From positions 62,001-126,000 of the forward strand of contig JAEUNO010000031.1 in NCBI GenBank assembly GCA_016791045.1: a DNA stretch of 64,000 nt, written 5' to 3'. The notes below the pieces were generated by a model. It saw only the letters and a program-made list of their open reading frames with translations. It had not been told where the DNA came from and ran no database searches. Source of the stretch: Methyloversatilis sp. GTDB taxonomy: Bacteria; Pseudomonadota; Gammaproteobacteria; Burkholderiales; Rhodocyclaceae. Positions 31,901 to 40,173 of this stretch are shown here, in pieces. The number at the start of each line of letters is the position of its first letter. Position 1 is the stretch's first letter. Both the position numbers and the translations under genes were made by a program.

Positions 31901-32337
31901 TGGCCGCGTTGATGGAAGAGTTCGGTGTCGGTCCGGACTGGCTCGAATTCGAACTGACCGAATCGATGCTGGCCGGAGAACAGGCTGCGACCGAAATGCG
32001 GCTGCGCGAACTCAAGGCGCTCGGCATCGCGCTGTCGATCGATGATTTCGGCACCGGCTACTCGTCGCTGGCCTACCTCAAGCGTTTCCCGATCGATGTG
32101 CTGAAGATCGACCAGAGCTTCGTGCGCGACATCCCGCACGACCGCAACGACATGGAAATCGCCGCCACCATCATCGCCATGGCGCACACACTGAAGCTGC
32201 GCGTGGTGGCCGAAGGCGTCGAAACCCCAGAACAGCTGGCGTTCCTGAAGGAGCGGGACTGCGACAGCTGGCAGGGTTATCTGTTCAGCAAGCCGCTGCC
32301 CGGCGAAGAGTTCGCGATGCGTTTTCTGCAGGGCTGA
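28996..32337 (+). CDS. REC-REC-PAS-GAF-PAS-GGDEF-EAL cyclic-di-GMP protein
   Basis: A 1113-residue protein with two receivers (about 1-120, LLLTDLKLPDGSGLELL; about 130-250, VLLIDALPDETTGLDLVKLI), PAS (about 265-390), GAF (about 395-545), PAS (about 555-680), GGDEF (about 690-845) and EAL (about 860-1105). The GGDEF site (TLARLGGDEFVLLIEEM) and EAL residues (GAEALVRWIDPE, ELTES, IDDFGTGYSSLAYLKRF, VAEGVET) are intact, so both diguanylate cyclase and phosphodiesterase activity are possible. Its start overlaps the small regulator's stop. It is the output end of the signalling run; net activity cannot be predicted from sequence. Confidence 0.93.
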   Translation: MRILYAEDSEFDADLTQRALRGSGLEIEIVPTLKDARQRLAGAGVDLLLTDLKLPDGSGLELLAHVREHAMPVAVVVLTGSGDGSSAIAALKAGADDYLIKSDAYLERLPRVIDAALLRHRSMSARCDRPIRVLCAESSPDDVERMRAHLLRYAPQIRLESTGGPDAVIKRLQAGSEVEANFDVLLIDALPDETTGLDLVKLIRSERGLSLPIVMLAGQDSEQLASSALHLGVDDYLVKHPGYLFELPATLEKVHRRAELVRESERLNATNQRMSQLLAASPTIVYSLRLQNGEYQSSWVSENVTRILGYTVAEVLAPGWWQAGLHAQDRDTALARSEGLLRDGHLSLDYRFKRRDGSEIWVRDELRRVGQGGDSSAEFVGSWTDISTDKRAALIGEARAEVLDRIVAAEPLSDILQAIALRMQAIEPSMRVSIQLLHEVSGRLVNGAAPSLPERYLQAIEGVLPGPGMGSCGTSAWSGETVLVENVFEHPYWASYVELARLGGFSACWSVPYKDKDGRVLGTFALYHDTPCLPDAAQLELINDFSRITGLAVQKVRAATALRQAGAVFESTRDGIFITDLDAQIVAVNRAFSSISGYSEFEAIGQTPRMLQSGRHDASFYQAMWMAVLDSGNWQGEVWNRRKNGELYQQLLTISTVRNEAGKPSHYVAVMTDISQLKRSEAKLDYLAHHDPLTDLPNRLLMQSRIQHAIERAARSRCHLALLFIDLDRFKNVNDSLGHPAGDELLAAIAKRLRSRLREVDTLARLGGDEFVLLIEEMSVPEDAAIVAQMLIDLLSAPFSLSQGREIYIGASIGISVFPDDGRNVTELIQHSDVAMYQAKEAGRGAFRFYTEAMSRAAQDRLHLDTRLRRALERGEFTLHYQPQVDMASGRLTGAEALVRWIDPEEGVISPARFIPVAEETGLIVPIGEWVLRTACAQVRAWRDVGHALTVAVNLSARQLQQADLAQRVAALMEEFGVGPDWLEFELTESMLAGEQAATEMRLRELKALGIALSIDDFGTGYSSLAYLKRFPIDVLKIDQSFVRDIPHDRNDMEIAATIIAMAHTLKLRVVAEGVETPEQLAFLKERDCDSWQGYLFSKPLPGEEFAMRFLQG

Positions 32338-32402
32338 TCAGCGGTGTGATGAAGGCACACCGGCTTTGCGGGCGGCGAGCGGTGCGCGCCCAACCCCGCT
32401 CC

Positions 32403-32601
32403 GCCCCTGCAGGCGATCCAGTCGCTGAACACACGATGGCGCTTGATCGACGCGCAGATCGCGGACAGGGTCCGCTCCTACGAAAGGCAACACCGTCGCT
32501 GCTTTCGTAGGAGCCTGCCCTGCAGGCGATCCGGTCTCAAAGTATGCAACACCACGCGATCGACGCGCCTATCGCGGACAGGATCGGCTCCTGCGAAAGG
32601 G
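32403..32601. repeat. Tandem pair of intergenic repeat units with hairpin
   Basis: Two units of about 85 bases, beginning CCCTGCAGGCGATCC at about 32404 and 32517. Their best-conserved parts are 32445-32487 and 32558-32600, which differ at 5 of 43 positions. Between them lies a hairpin with 12-base arms CTCCTACGAAAG and CTTTCGTAGGAG (32475-32486 and 32502-32513). This looks like a REP/BIME-type dispersed element. It occupies most of the 308-base gap between the GGDEF-EAL gene and nth, which are convergent. Confidence 0.7.
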
Positions 32602-32645
32602 CGGCAGCGCCGCGTTTTTTCTGTGGGGCCGCTACGCTCACGCGC

Positions 32646-33305
32646 TCACCCGGCGATGTTCTTGTCGCGGAAGCGGCACAGGTCGGTGATGTTGCACTGG
32701 CCGCACAGCGGCTTGCGTGCGGTGCAGGTGTAGCGGCCGTGCAGGATGAGCCAGTGGTGGGCGTGGTCCATGAATTCCTTCGGCACCACCTTGAGCAGCG
32801 CCTGTTCAACTGCGACGACGTCCTTGCCGGGCGCAAGGCCGATGCGGTTCGAAATGCGGAAGATGTGCGTATCGACCGCCATGGTCGGTTCGCCGAACAC
32901 GATGTTCAGCACCACGTTGGCTGTCTTGCGGCCGACGCCGGGCAGTGCTTCGAGCGCAGCGCGGTCGTTCGGCACTTCGCCGCCATGCTTTTCCAGCAGC
33001 TGGTGCGACAGCGACACGACGTTCTTCGCCTTGGCGCGGAACAGGCCGATGGTCTTGATGATGTCCTCGACCCCGGCGACGCCGAGGCTGACCATGGCTT
33101 CCGGCGTCGGCGCCACGGGAAACAGCCGGCGCGTGGCGACATTCACGCCCTTGTCGGTCGCCTGCGCCGACAGCACCACGGCGACCAGCAGCTGGAACGC
33201 CGAGCCGTACTCGAGATCGCTTTTCGGATGCGGGTTCGCGGCGCGCCAGCGCTCGAACATCGTCTGGATGTCGGCGCGTGCGAGCTTGCTGACCCGGGCC
33301 CCCAT
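32646..33305 (-). CDS. nth: Endonuclease III
   Basis: A 219-residue DNA glycosylase/AP lyase for oxidised pyrimidines. Helix-hairpin-helix LEALPGVGRKTANVVLNIVF carries the catalytic lysine, AVDTHIFRISNRIGLA the catalytic aspartate, and the C terminus carries the iron-sulfur loop CTARKPLCGQCNITDLC (C-x6-C-x2-C-x5-C). The start at 33305 overlaps the rnfE stop (TGATG), the usual rnf-nth arrangement. The frame is open 23 codons further into rnfE but that part has no family similarity. Confidence 0.96.
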   Translation of the reverse strand: MGARVSKLARADIQTMFERWRAANPHPKSDLEYGSAFQLLVAVVLSAQATDKGVNVATRRLFPVAPTPEAMVSLGVAGVEDIIKTIGLFRAKAKNVVSLSHQLLEKHGGEVPNDRAALEALPGVGRKTANVVLNIVFGEPTMAVDTHIFRISNRIGLAPGKDVVAVEQALLKVVPKEFMDHAHHWLILHGRYTCTARKPLCGQCNITDLCRFRDKNIAG

Positions 33306-33997
33306 CAGGCAGACGCCGCGTCCGCCGGTGCGTGCGGTGCCGTCGGACGGGTGGCCGTGGCGCGCGCCACCCACGCGTTGCGCGCAGCGATCAGCAGTCC
33401 GAGCAGGATGAAGGCACCGGGCGGCAGGATGGCGATCAGCAGGCCGGGGTAGTCGTCACCGAGCAGCCGGAATGCCTGCGCGCCCGGAATGATCATGTCG
33501 ATACCCGAAAACAGCGTGCCTGCGCCGATCAGCTCGCGTGCGCTGCCCAGCAGGGCCAGCACCCACAGCAGCCCGACGCCCATCGCCGCACCATCCCACG
33601 CGGCGGCCAGCGGAGAGTTCTTCGCCGCGAAGGCTTCCACCCGCGCCAGCACGATGCAGTTGGTGACGATCAGCGGAATGAAGATGCCCAGCACCAGATA
33701 CAGCTCGTGCAGCCAGGCGTTGAACGCGAGGTCGAGGCAGGTGACCAGCGCAGCGATGATGAGAATGAACACCGGGATGCGGATTTCGTAAGGAATCAGC
33801 GTGCGCAGCGCCGCCACGGCGCCGCTGGCCAGCGCCATCACGAGCACGGTCGCCAGTGACAGGCTGACCGCATTGACCAGCGTGTTGCTGACCGCCAGCA
33901 GCGGACACAGGCCGAGCAGTTGCACCAGCGCGGTGTTGTTTTCCCACAGGCCCTTGCGACCGATGTCGCCGTAGGCCGTGCGTTCTTCAAGATTCAT
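33305..33997 (-). CDS. rnfE: Electron transport complex subunit RnfE
   Basis: A 230-residue integral membrane subunit of the Rnf/Rsx complex, which couples ferredoxin:NAD+ electron transfer to ion movement. Conserved features: WENNTALVQLLGLCPLLAVS near residues 18-37, LGIFIPLIVTNCIVLARVEA and LLIAILPPGAFILLGLLIAA. Six hydrophobic segments are visible. The C-terminal tail (about 215-230) is alanine/proline-rich. It is separated from rnfG by 243 bases holding a repeat element, unlike the other tightly packed genes. Confidence 0.96.
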   Translation of the reverse strand: MNLEERTAYGDIGRKGLWENNTALVQLLGLCPLLAVSNTLVNAVSLSLATVLVMALASGAVAALRTLIPYEIRIPVFILIIAALVTCLDLAFNAWLHELYLVLGIFIPLIVTNCIVLARVEAFAAKNSPLAAAWDGAAMGVGLLWVLALLGSARELIGAGTLFSGIDMIIPGAQAFRLLGDDYPGLLIAILPPGAFILLGLLIAARNAWVARATATRPTAPHAPADAASA

Positions 33998-34076
33998 CGT
34001 GAGCCCGTCCTGTTATTCACCGCGGATTGTCGCGGAAAGAGCGAATGAACGCTGACTGCCGTCGGGTAGTGTTCCG

Positions 34077-34218
34077 GCCCTCACCCCCGGCCCCTCTCCC
34101 GCTGAGGCGGGAGAGGGGAGTGGTGGCCTGATCCCGTATCAGCGAGCGAGGTGGAGTCGCGGTCTGATCCCTCTCCTGCATCAGCGGGAGAGGGTGGCGC
34201 GCAGCGCCGGGTGAGGGC
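34077..34218. repeat. Palindromic repeat element inside the rnf operon
   Basis: About 142 bases bounded by inverted ends (GCCCTCACCCCCGGC at 34077 and GCGCCGGGTGAGGGC at 34204) with internal inverted blocks such as CCTCTCCCGC and GCGGGAGAGG. This resembles the dispersed CCCTCACCC/CCTCTCCC elements seen in many high-GC proteobacteria. It lies between rnfG and rnfE and would fold strongly in the mRNA. Confidence 0.65.
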
Positions 34219-34240
34219 AACGCGGGCGGCGCTGCACGCA

Positions 34241-34987
34241 TCACTTGAACACCTCACCAGCCGATGCGCCGGTCGGCAGGCCGAACAGTGCCTCGCGCGC
34301 CGGGGCGATCGCCGCCACGGCGCGCCCGGTGGCACGGACCACGGCACGTGGCGAAATCGTGGCGCCCGACATGTAGGCGAAATCGCCACCGTCCTTGCGC
34401 ACGGCCCAGCTGCCCGCCTGCGCGGTGTCGCGGCCGGCGAACTGGGCGATCCACTTCGGCGTGGCGCGGTCCTTGGCCGGGTCGATGTAGTCGCCCAGAC
34501 CGGGGGTTTCCTTGTGCGCGACCACGCGCACGCCGCCCAGCGTGCCGTCGGCACGCAGCGCGATCAGCAGGCGGATCGTGCCGCTGTAGCCGTCGGGCGC
34601 CTGCGCCTCGAACACCAGCGCCACCGGATCTGCGCCGCGTCGCGCGCGATGCAGCGTGACCGGTCCGGCGATGCCCAGCGCCGGCAGTGTCGGCAGCTGC
34701 ACGGTGTCGGTCAGCAGTGCATTGTCGTAGTCGCCCTGCGGCAGCACCTGGGCGATCAGCTCGAGCCGGCGCGCTTCGACCGATGCGCGGATCGGCTCGC
34801 GCGTGGCTTCGAAAGTGAGCGCCATCAGCGCGGTGAAGATGAGCGTGAAGGTGCCGAGCAGCAGGGCCGACCGGGCGGCTGTGCCGGCTGCACTGGCCGG
34901 CGGCGTCAGCTCGTTCTGTGGCGTTTCGGCCGGTGCCGGGTCGGCCGCCGGTGGCGTCGCCGGGGTGTCGCGCTCCGCGTCGCTCAT
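34241..34987 (-). CDS. rnfG: Electron transport complex subunit RnfG
   Basis: A 248-residue flavin-carrying subunit facing the periplasm. A proline/alanine-rich N-terminal extension of about 35 residues (SDAERDTPATPPAADPAPAE) precedes one transmembrane helix (ARSALLLGTFTLIFTALMAL). The flavinylation motif is YMSGATISPRAVV near residue 205, where the threonine binds FMN covalently. KETPGLGDYIDPAKDR is also typical. The start at 34987 overlaps the rnfD stop by ATGA. Confidence 0.94.
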   Translation of the reverse strand: MSDAERDTPATPPAADPAPAETPQNELTPPASAAGTAARSALLLGTFTLIFTALMALTFEATREPIRASVEARRLELIAQVLPQGDYDNALLTDTVQLPTLPALGIAGPVTLHRARRGADPVALVFEAQAPDGYSGTIRLLIALRADGTLGGVRVVAHKETPGLGDYIDPAKDRATPKWIAQFAGRDTAQAGSWAVRKDGGDFAYMSGATISPRAVVRATGRAVAAIAPAREALFGLPTGASAGEVFK

Positions 34988-36000
34988 CGTGCGCCTCCGT
35001 CCGGCGGTTCGACCTTGTGGCCGAACACGGGCGGCTGGGTCTTGATGTCGATCAGCGGCACGCAGATGTTGAGCAGCAGCACCGCGAACGCGATGCCGTC
35101 CGGGTAGGCGCCGAAGGCGCGGATCAGCCAGGCGATGAGCGCGATGCCCGCCGCAAAGATCAGTTTTCCGCGCGGCGTCGTGGCGCCCGACACCGGATCG
35201 GTCGCAATGAAGAAGGCACCCAGCATGGTGCCGCCGGCCAGCAGGTGGAAGGCCGGGCTGGCGTAGTGCGACGGATCGATCAGCCAGGCCACGCCGGACA
35301 CCAGCGCCATGGCACCGAGGAAGGCGACCGGAATGTGCCAGGTGATGATGCGCAGCGCGAGCAGCAGCAGGCCACCCGCGCCCCAGGCCAGTGCGACCCA
35401 TTCCCAGCCGGCGCCTGCCACGTGACCGAAAGCGGCTGACTGCATCACGGCGGAGACGTCGGCGTTGCCGAGCAGCCCGGTGCGCAGCGCGTCCAGCGGT
35501 GTGGCGCCGGTCACCGCGTCGAGCGCGCGCTCGCCACCGAGCACCCAGTGCAGCTGCGTGGCCGGGTCGCTGCCCTGCAGTCCGGGCCACTGCGACATCA
35601 GCGCCGGAAAGCTGATGATCAGCACGCAATAGGCCAGCATGGCCGGGTTGAACGGGTTCTGGCCGAGGCCGCCATACAGGTGCTTGCCGATGATGATCGC
35701 GAACGACGTGCCGATGACGATCATCCACCAGGGCAGCAGTGGCGGCAGGCAGACGGCGATCAGCCAGGCGGTGACCAGCGCGCTGCCATCGCCGAGTGCG
35801 CGGGCCACCGGGCGGCGGCGCATCGACAGCATGGCGGCTTCGCAGGCCAGCGCGGTGGCGCTGGCGAGGGCGATCTGCAGCAGCAGGCCGATGCCGAACA
35901 GCCACACCTGCACGGCGATGGCCGGCAGCATGGCGACGAGCACGGTCACCATGACGCGGCGCACGCTGGTGTTCTGGCGGAGATAGGGCGAGTTGTACAT
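34984..36000 (-). CDS. rnfD: Electron transport complex subunit RnfD
   Basis: A 338-residue membrane subunit carrying covalent FMN: the site is ATDPVSGATTPRGKLIFAAG near residue 265. N terminus SPYLRQNTSVRRVMVTVLVA and GKHLYGGLGQNPFNPAMLAY near residue 127 are family hallmarks. Its start is 98 bases after the rnfC stop, with a short spacer that holds no recognised gene. Confidence 0.96.
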   Translation of the reverse strand: MYNSPYLRQNTSVRRVMVTVLVAMLPAIAVQVWLFGIGLLLQIALASATALACEAAMLSMRRRPVARALGDGSALVTAWLIAVCLPPLLPWWMIVIGTSFAIIIGKHLYGGLGQNPFNPAMLAYCVLIISFPALMSQWPGLQGSDPATQLHWVLGGERALDAVTGATPLDALRTGLLGNADVSAVMQSAAFGHVAGAGWEWVALAWGAGGLLLLALRIITWHIPVAFLGAMALVSGVAWLIDPSHYASPAFHLLAGGTMLGAFFIATDPVSGATTPRGKLIFAAGIALIAWLIRAFGAYPDGIAFAVLLLNICVPLIDIKTQPPVFGHKVEPPDGGAR

Positions 36001-36098
36001 CGGAGTCCGTGGTGGTCGGCGGGGCCGTCGGGTGGGTACTGCCCGGGGCAGTCGCGGGTCAGCTCATGGGGTGGCTGGTGGGGGGCTCATCGCTTGGC

Positions 36099-37772
36099 TC
36101 ACTCGGCGGGCGCGTTGCTCCCGCTCAGTTCCGACGCGCGCTTGCGGCGTTCCTCTGCTGCGTCGATCTGCGCCTGCTGGGCGGGCGTCAGCGCGTCGGT
36201 GTTCTTCGCGGCGACCGCCTCCTTCTGTGCCCTGGCGCGCGCCATGGCTGCTTCGATCAGCGCCTTCATCGGGTCATCGCCCGCGCTTGGCGCAACGTCG
36301 GCCGCGGGCGCTGAGCCATCGGTCGGCTTGACCGCCGGCTTGGCAGCATTGCGAGCAGCCAGCTTGGCGGCCTTCTCTTCCTTTTCGCGGTCGGCGCGCC
36401 AGTTGCGGAATTCGAAACGCTCGCGCGCCGAATCGGCAGCGTCCTTGTCGCGTTCGCGTGCCCAGATCTCACTCTTGGCGTAGCGGTAGTAATCGACCAG
36501 CGGGATGTGCGACGGGCACACGTAGGCGCAGCAGCCGCATTCGATGCAGTCGAACAGTTTGTATTCCTGTGCGCGGCCGAAATTGCGCGCCCGCGAATGC
36601 CAGTACAGCTCGAACGGTTGCAGGTCGGCCGGACAGGCGCGCGCGCACTCGCCGCAGCGTATGCAGGGCAGTTCAGGTTCCGGCGGCGCGAACAGCGCCG
36701 GCGACGAGGCAAGCAGGCAATTGGTGGCCTTGACCACCGGTGCGTCGATGTTGGGCAGCGGAATCCCCATCATCGGGCCGCCCATGATGAGCTTGTCGGT
36801 GTCGGGCTTGAGGCCGGCTGCGGCGAACAGGTGCGAAATCGGCGTGCCGATGGCGACGTCGAAATTGCGTGGCCGCTCGACATTTCCGGTCACCGTGACG
36901 ATGCGCCGGGTCAGGGGTTCTCCGTGCTCCAGCGCGCGCCACACGGCCAGCGCGGTGGCGACGTTGAAGCACTGCACGCCGTAATCGGTCGAACGACTGC
37001 CGTGCGGCACCTCGATGCCGGTCAGCACGCGGATCAGCTGCTTGGCGCCGCCGGCCGGGTAGCGCGTCGGTACCACGACGACTTCGAGCGAGGCGTGGCC
37101 CAGCGACTGTGCGGCGGCCTTCAGTGCGGCAGCGGCTTCCGGCTTGTTGTCCTCCAGCGCCACCAGCACCTGCTTCGCCGCCAGCATGCGCTGCATGATC
37201 AGCGCGCCGCGCAGGATGTTTTCGGGCTCGGCACGCATCAGCATGTCGTCGCAGGTGATGAAGGGCTCGCACTCGGCACCGTTGATCACCAGTGTGTCGG
37301 TGTGACCGGACTTGCCGGGGTTGAGCTTCAGGTGGCTCGGAAACACCGCACCGCCCAGCCCCACCACGCCGGCATCGCGCAGGAAATCGCGGATTTCACC
37401 CGGCGCGGCGGCGTGCCAGTCGAAGGGCTCGCGTTCGATGGCGGCGTCCAGTCCATCAGGTTCGATCACCACGGCCGGTGATGACAGGCCCGACGCATGC
37501 GGCATCGGCCGCGGTTCGATGGCGACCACGTGGCCCGACGTGGGCGCATGCACCGCGCTCGATACATTGCCGTCGGCGGCACCGATGCGCTGGCCGCGCA
37601 ACACCTTGTCGCCCACGTGCACCAGCGGTCGCGGCGTGCCGCCGATGTGCTGGTGCAGCGGAATGACGAGCTGCGGCGGCAGCGCCAGGCGGGCGATCGG
37701 TTCGCGCGTCGACAGCGACTTGTTCGGGTCGGGCTTGACGCCGCCGTTGAACGAAAAGAGCTTGCTCAGCAT
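36099..37772 (-). CDS. rnfC: Electron transport complex subunit RnfC
   Basis: A 557-residue peripheral subunit for NADH/flavin binding. It contains the glycine-rich segment GLGGAVFPSHLKLNPGKSGH near residue 124, GAECEPFITCDDMLM, and two 4Fe-4S clusters: CIRCGECARACPADLQP (near 370) and CIECGCCAYVCPSHIPLVDY (near 408). After about residue 440 comes an alanine/lysine-rich, probably helical tail, a frequent but variable RnfC extension. The start is 1 base after the rnfB stop. Confidence 0.96.
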   Translation of the reverse strand: MLSKLFSFNGGVKPDPNKSLSTREPIARLALPPQLVIPLHQHIGGTPRPLVHVGDKVLRGQRIGAADGNVSSAVHAPTSGHVVAIEPRPMPHASGLSSPAVVIEPDGLDAAIEREPFDWHAAAPGEIRDFLRDAGVVGLGGAVFPSHLKLNPGKSGHTDTLVINGAECEPFITCDDMLMRAEPENILRGALIMQRMLAAKQVLVALEDNKPEAAAALKAAAQSLGHASLEVVVVPTRYPAGGAKQLIRVLTGIEVPHGSRSTDYGVQCFNVATALAVWRALEHGEPLTRRIVTVTGNVERPRNFDVAIGTPISHLFAAAGLKPDTDKLIMGGPMMGIPLPNIDAPVVKATNCLLASSPALFAPPEPELPCIRCGECARACPADLQPFELYWHSRARNFGRAQEYKLFDCIECGCCAYVCPSHIPLVDYYRYAKSEIWARERDKDAADSARERFEFRNWRADREKEEKAAKLAARNAAKPAVKPTDGSAPAADVAPSAGDDPMKALIEAAMARARAQKEAVAAKNTDALTPAQQAQIDAAEERRKRASELSGSNAPAE

Positions 37773-37773
37773 G

Positions 37774-38352
37774 TCAGGCCGCTTCCTTCGCCGGCAGCGT
37801 TGCCGGCTGCACCTTCAGTTCGAACACCGGGTAGCGCCACTTCCAGTTCTCGACCGTTTCGGCCACCGGCACCATGTCGATGCAGTCGGCCGGGCAGGGC
37901 GGCACGCACAGTTCGCAGCCGGTGCACAGGTCGGCGACGATGGTGTGCATCTGCTTGGCGGCGCCGACGATGGCGTCCACCGGGCAGGCCTGGATGCACA
38001 GCGTGCAGCCGATGCAGGTCGCCTCGTCGATCACCGCAACCGACTTCGGCTTTTCGATGCCGTGTTCGGCATTCAGCGGTTTGTACTCGCGGCCCAGCAG
38101 ATCGGCCAGCTTGCGCACGCCCTCGTCGCCGCCCGGCGGGCACTGGTTGATGTCCGCCTCGCCGCCGGCGATCGCCGTGGCGTACGGCTTGCAGCCGGGG
38201 TAGCCGCATTGGCCGCATTGCGTCTGCGGCAGGATGGCATCGATCTTGTCGACCAGCGGGTCACCCTGCGTTCTGAACAGCACCGATGCCGCGCCCAGCG
38301 TCGCACCGAGCACCAGCGCCAGACCGGCCATGACGATCAGCGCCGTGATCAC
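37774..38352 (-). CDS. rnfB: Electron transport complex subunit RnfB
   Basis: A 192-residue ferredoxin-like subunit with an N-terminal membrane anchor ([20 protein letters not shown]), a 4Fe-4S domain ([20 protein letters not shown]) and two further clusters ([16 protein letters not shown] and [18 protein letters not shown]). The start is GTG at 38352, overlapping the rnfA stop as GTGA. Confidence 0.96.
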   Translation of the reverse strand: MITALIVMAGLALVLGATLGAASVLFRTQGDPLVDKIDAILPQTQCGQCGYPGCKPYATAIAGGEADINQCPPGGDEGVRKLADLLGREYKPLNAEHGIEKPKSVAVIDEATCIGCTLCIQACPVDAIVGAAKQMHTIVADLCTGCELCVPPCPADCIDMVPVAETVENWKWRYPVFELKVQPATLPAKEAA

Positions 38353-38927
38353 GAATCCAGCCCTGCAAAACCCATGAAGGCAAGGCTCATCAGGCCGGCC
38401 GTGATCATCGCGATGGCGTTGCCGCGGAAGGGCGCGGGAATGTCGGCACCGTCAAGCCGCTCGCGGATGCTGGCGAACAGCACCAGCGCCAGCACGAAAC
38501 CGGCCGCCGACGCAAAGCCGAACAGCAGCGATTCGAGCAGGTCATGCGCCATCGAGGCGTTGAGCAGCGGCACGCCGAGCACGGCGCAGTTGGTCGTGAT
38601 CAGCGGCAGGTAGATGCCCAGCACCTGGTGCAGCAGCGGGCTGGTCTTCTGGATCACCAGTTCGGTCAGCTGCACGATGGCGGCGATCACCACGATGAAG
38701 CTCAGCGTCGACAGGTAGCCGAGGTCGAAGGGCTTGAGCAGGAAGGTGTCGATCAGATAGCTGGTGCCGCACGCGAGCGTCAGCACGAACATCGTCGCCA
38801 GACCCATGCCCACCGCGGTTTCGAGCTTCTTCGACACACCCATGAAGGGGCACAGGCCGAGAATGCGCACGAACACCACGTTATTGACCAGCGCGGCACC
38901 CAGCAGCAGATAGAGATAACTCGTCAT
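38349..38927 (-). CDS. rnfA: Electron transport complex subunit RnfA
   Basis: A 192-residue integral membrane subunit and the first gene of rnfABCDGE-nth. Conserved sequences are [20 protein letters not shown] at the N terminus and [20 protein letters not shown] near residue 103, the paired half-helices that hold the intramembrane 2Fe-2S cluster with RnfE. The upstream 150 bases (38928-39078) contain no obvious promoter consensus. In this lineage the complex could feed low-potential electrons or maintain SoxR; the window does not decide. Confidence 0.96.
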   Translation of the reverse strand: MTSYLYLLLGAALVNNVVFVRILGLCPFMGVSKKLETAVGMGLATMFVLTLACGTSYLIDTFLLKPFDLGYLSTLSFIVVIAAIVQLTELVIQKTSPLLHQVLGIYLPLITTNCAVLGVPLLNASMAHDLLESLLFGFASAAGFVLALVLFASIRERLDGADIPAPFRGNAIAMITAGLMSLAFMGFAGLDS

Positions 38928-39078
38928 GACGGGGCGAAGGTTCGCCAGGGGATTACTGCACGTCGCGGCACACGGTGCGCCGCGAAACCGCTGAATTATC
39001 CGTTAGTGCAGCGCAGCACTCAAGCTGCCGGGCCCCTTCGTGGCCGGTTATGGCCGCAAAACCGGGCCCCGAACCGCT

Positions 39079-39261
39079 TCAGAGAAAGGTCATCAACCCG
39101 ACGCTCAGCAGCCCGTAGATTGCGATGACGGTCAGGAAGTAGTTTTCATCTTCCGCCCGAGTCACCTTGCGACCCATCACGAAGGAGCGCGCATACACCT
39201 CGCCCTTCACGAAGGCATACACGGTGTAGATCGCGAGTGCGACGCCGATCAGCTTGAACAT
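39079..39261 (-). CDS. Small membrane protein of unknown function
   Basis: A 60-residue protein with two predicted transmembrane helices (LIGVALAIYTVYAFV and FLTVIAIYGLLSVGLMTFL) joined by a charged loop (KGEVYARSFVMGRKVTRAED). The start at 39261 is chosen because the hydrophobic segment begins directly after it; the open frame continues far upstream through yidB in another frame. It follows yidB after 14 bases, so co-transcription is likely. Family not recognised. Confidence 0.6.
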   Translation of the reverse strand: MFKLIGVALAIYTVYAFVKGEVYARSFVMGRKVTRAEDENYFLTVIAIYGLLSVGLMTFL

Positions 39262-39275
39262 GCGCGCCGCCCGCC

Positions 39276-39689
39276 CTACTTGAGCAGGCCACTCAGCATG
39301 CCGAGGGCGTTCTGCATGGCGTCGCCTTCCGGTATCTGACCATTCGGCGTGATGCCGTCGATCACCTGCGGCAGCAGCGCGCTCAGCTGGCCCGACACTT
39401 CCTGCGACGACAGCCCGAGCTGCTGCGCAATCTGGCCGATCTGACCGCTGCCGAGCACCGATTGGAGCTGTTCGGGCGAAATCGGCAGGTTCTGTCCTGT
39501 GCCGACCCAGGACGACGCCAGGTCGCCCAGACCCTGGTCCTGAAAGGCAGCGATCAGCCCCTGCAGGCCGCCGGTCTGCGGATTGTTGATCAGGCCCATC
39601 AAAAGCTGCAGCAGGCCGGAACCCTGTGCGCCACCCTGGCCGGACAGCGCACCGGCCACCTGACCTGCGATCGAATCGAACAGACCCAT
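39276..39689 (-). CDS. YidB/DUF937 family protein
   Basis: A 137-residue glycine/glutamine/leucine-rich protein. The N terminus MGLFDSIAGQVAGALSGQGG, the central LASSWVGTGQNLPISPEQLQ and LGLSSQEVSGQLSALLPQVI are characteristic of YidB. Function is not established; the family is cytoplasmic and repeat-like. The 60-residue membrane protein gene follows. Confidence 0.85.
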   Translation of the reverse strand: MGLFDSIAGQVAGALSGQGGAQGSGLLQLLMGLINNPQTGGLQGLIAAFQDQGLGDLASSWVGTGQNLPISPEQLQSVLGSGQIGQIAQQLGLSSQEVSGQLSALLPQVIDGITPNGQIPEGDAMQNALGMLSGLLK

Positions 39690-39779
39690 GGTGTATCTCC
39701 AGAAACAATGTTGAGGATGCGGGTCGCAGTGTAACGCCCTGCGTCCGGACCACCGATTCGGGCGACCGTTCCCGCCGCT

Positions 39780-40166
39780 TCACCCCATGCGTGCGCCGGC
39801 ATCGGCCAGCAGCGTGCGCAGCAGCGAGCGGTGGCAGTGCGCCTCGTCGGCGCAGTAGCAACCGACCGAAAAATCGGTTCGGTGCGACAGCGCCGCCAGC
39901 AGCGCGATCGTGTGCCGCGCGTCCGGTGCGGCCATTTCGGTGCGGTAACGCTTCGAGAACGCGGGCCAGTGCGCGGGCGACGGATCGGCTTTCCACTTCT
40001 TGAGCGTGTCCGCGGACGGCGCCAGCAGCGGAAACCACAGGTCGTACCAGTCGCGTGCAGCGAGTTCGGCCTTCGGCACGCCGCGCGGCGGCCGGCGCAC
40101 AGTGCCCAGCCGCAGTCCTTCGCCGGGCAGGCGCGGGCTGCCGAGTTTCACGATGAACACCGTCAT
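39780..40166 (-). CDS. DUF488 family protein
   Basis: A 128-residue protein with the DUF488 core: SPRLPGEGLRLGTVRRPPRG, DWYDLWFPLLAPSADTLKKW and the cysteine/histidine signature VGCYCADEAHCHRSLL near residue 108. Biochemical role unknown. The start at 40166 gives MTVFIVKLGSPR; the open frame extends upstream into the enoyl-CoA hydratase gene in another frame. It follows that gene after 7 bases and is probably transcribed with it. Confidence 0.82.
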   Translation of the reverse strand: MTVFIVKLGSPRLPGEGLRLGTVRRPPRGVPKAELAARDWYDLWFPLLAPSADTLKKWKADPSPAHWPAFSKRYRTEMAAPDARHTIALLAALSHRTDFSVGCYCADEAHCHRSLLRTLLADAGARMG

Positions 40167-40173
40167 GCCGCTT

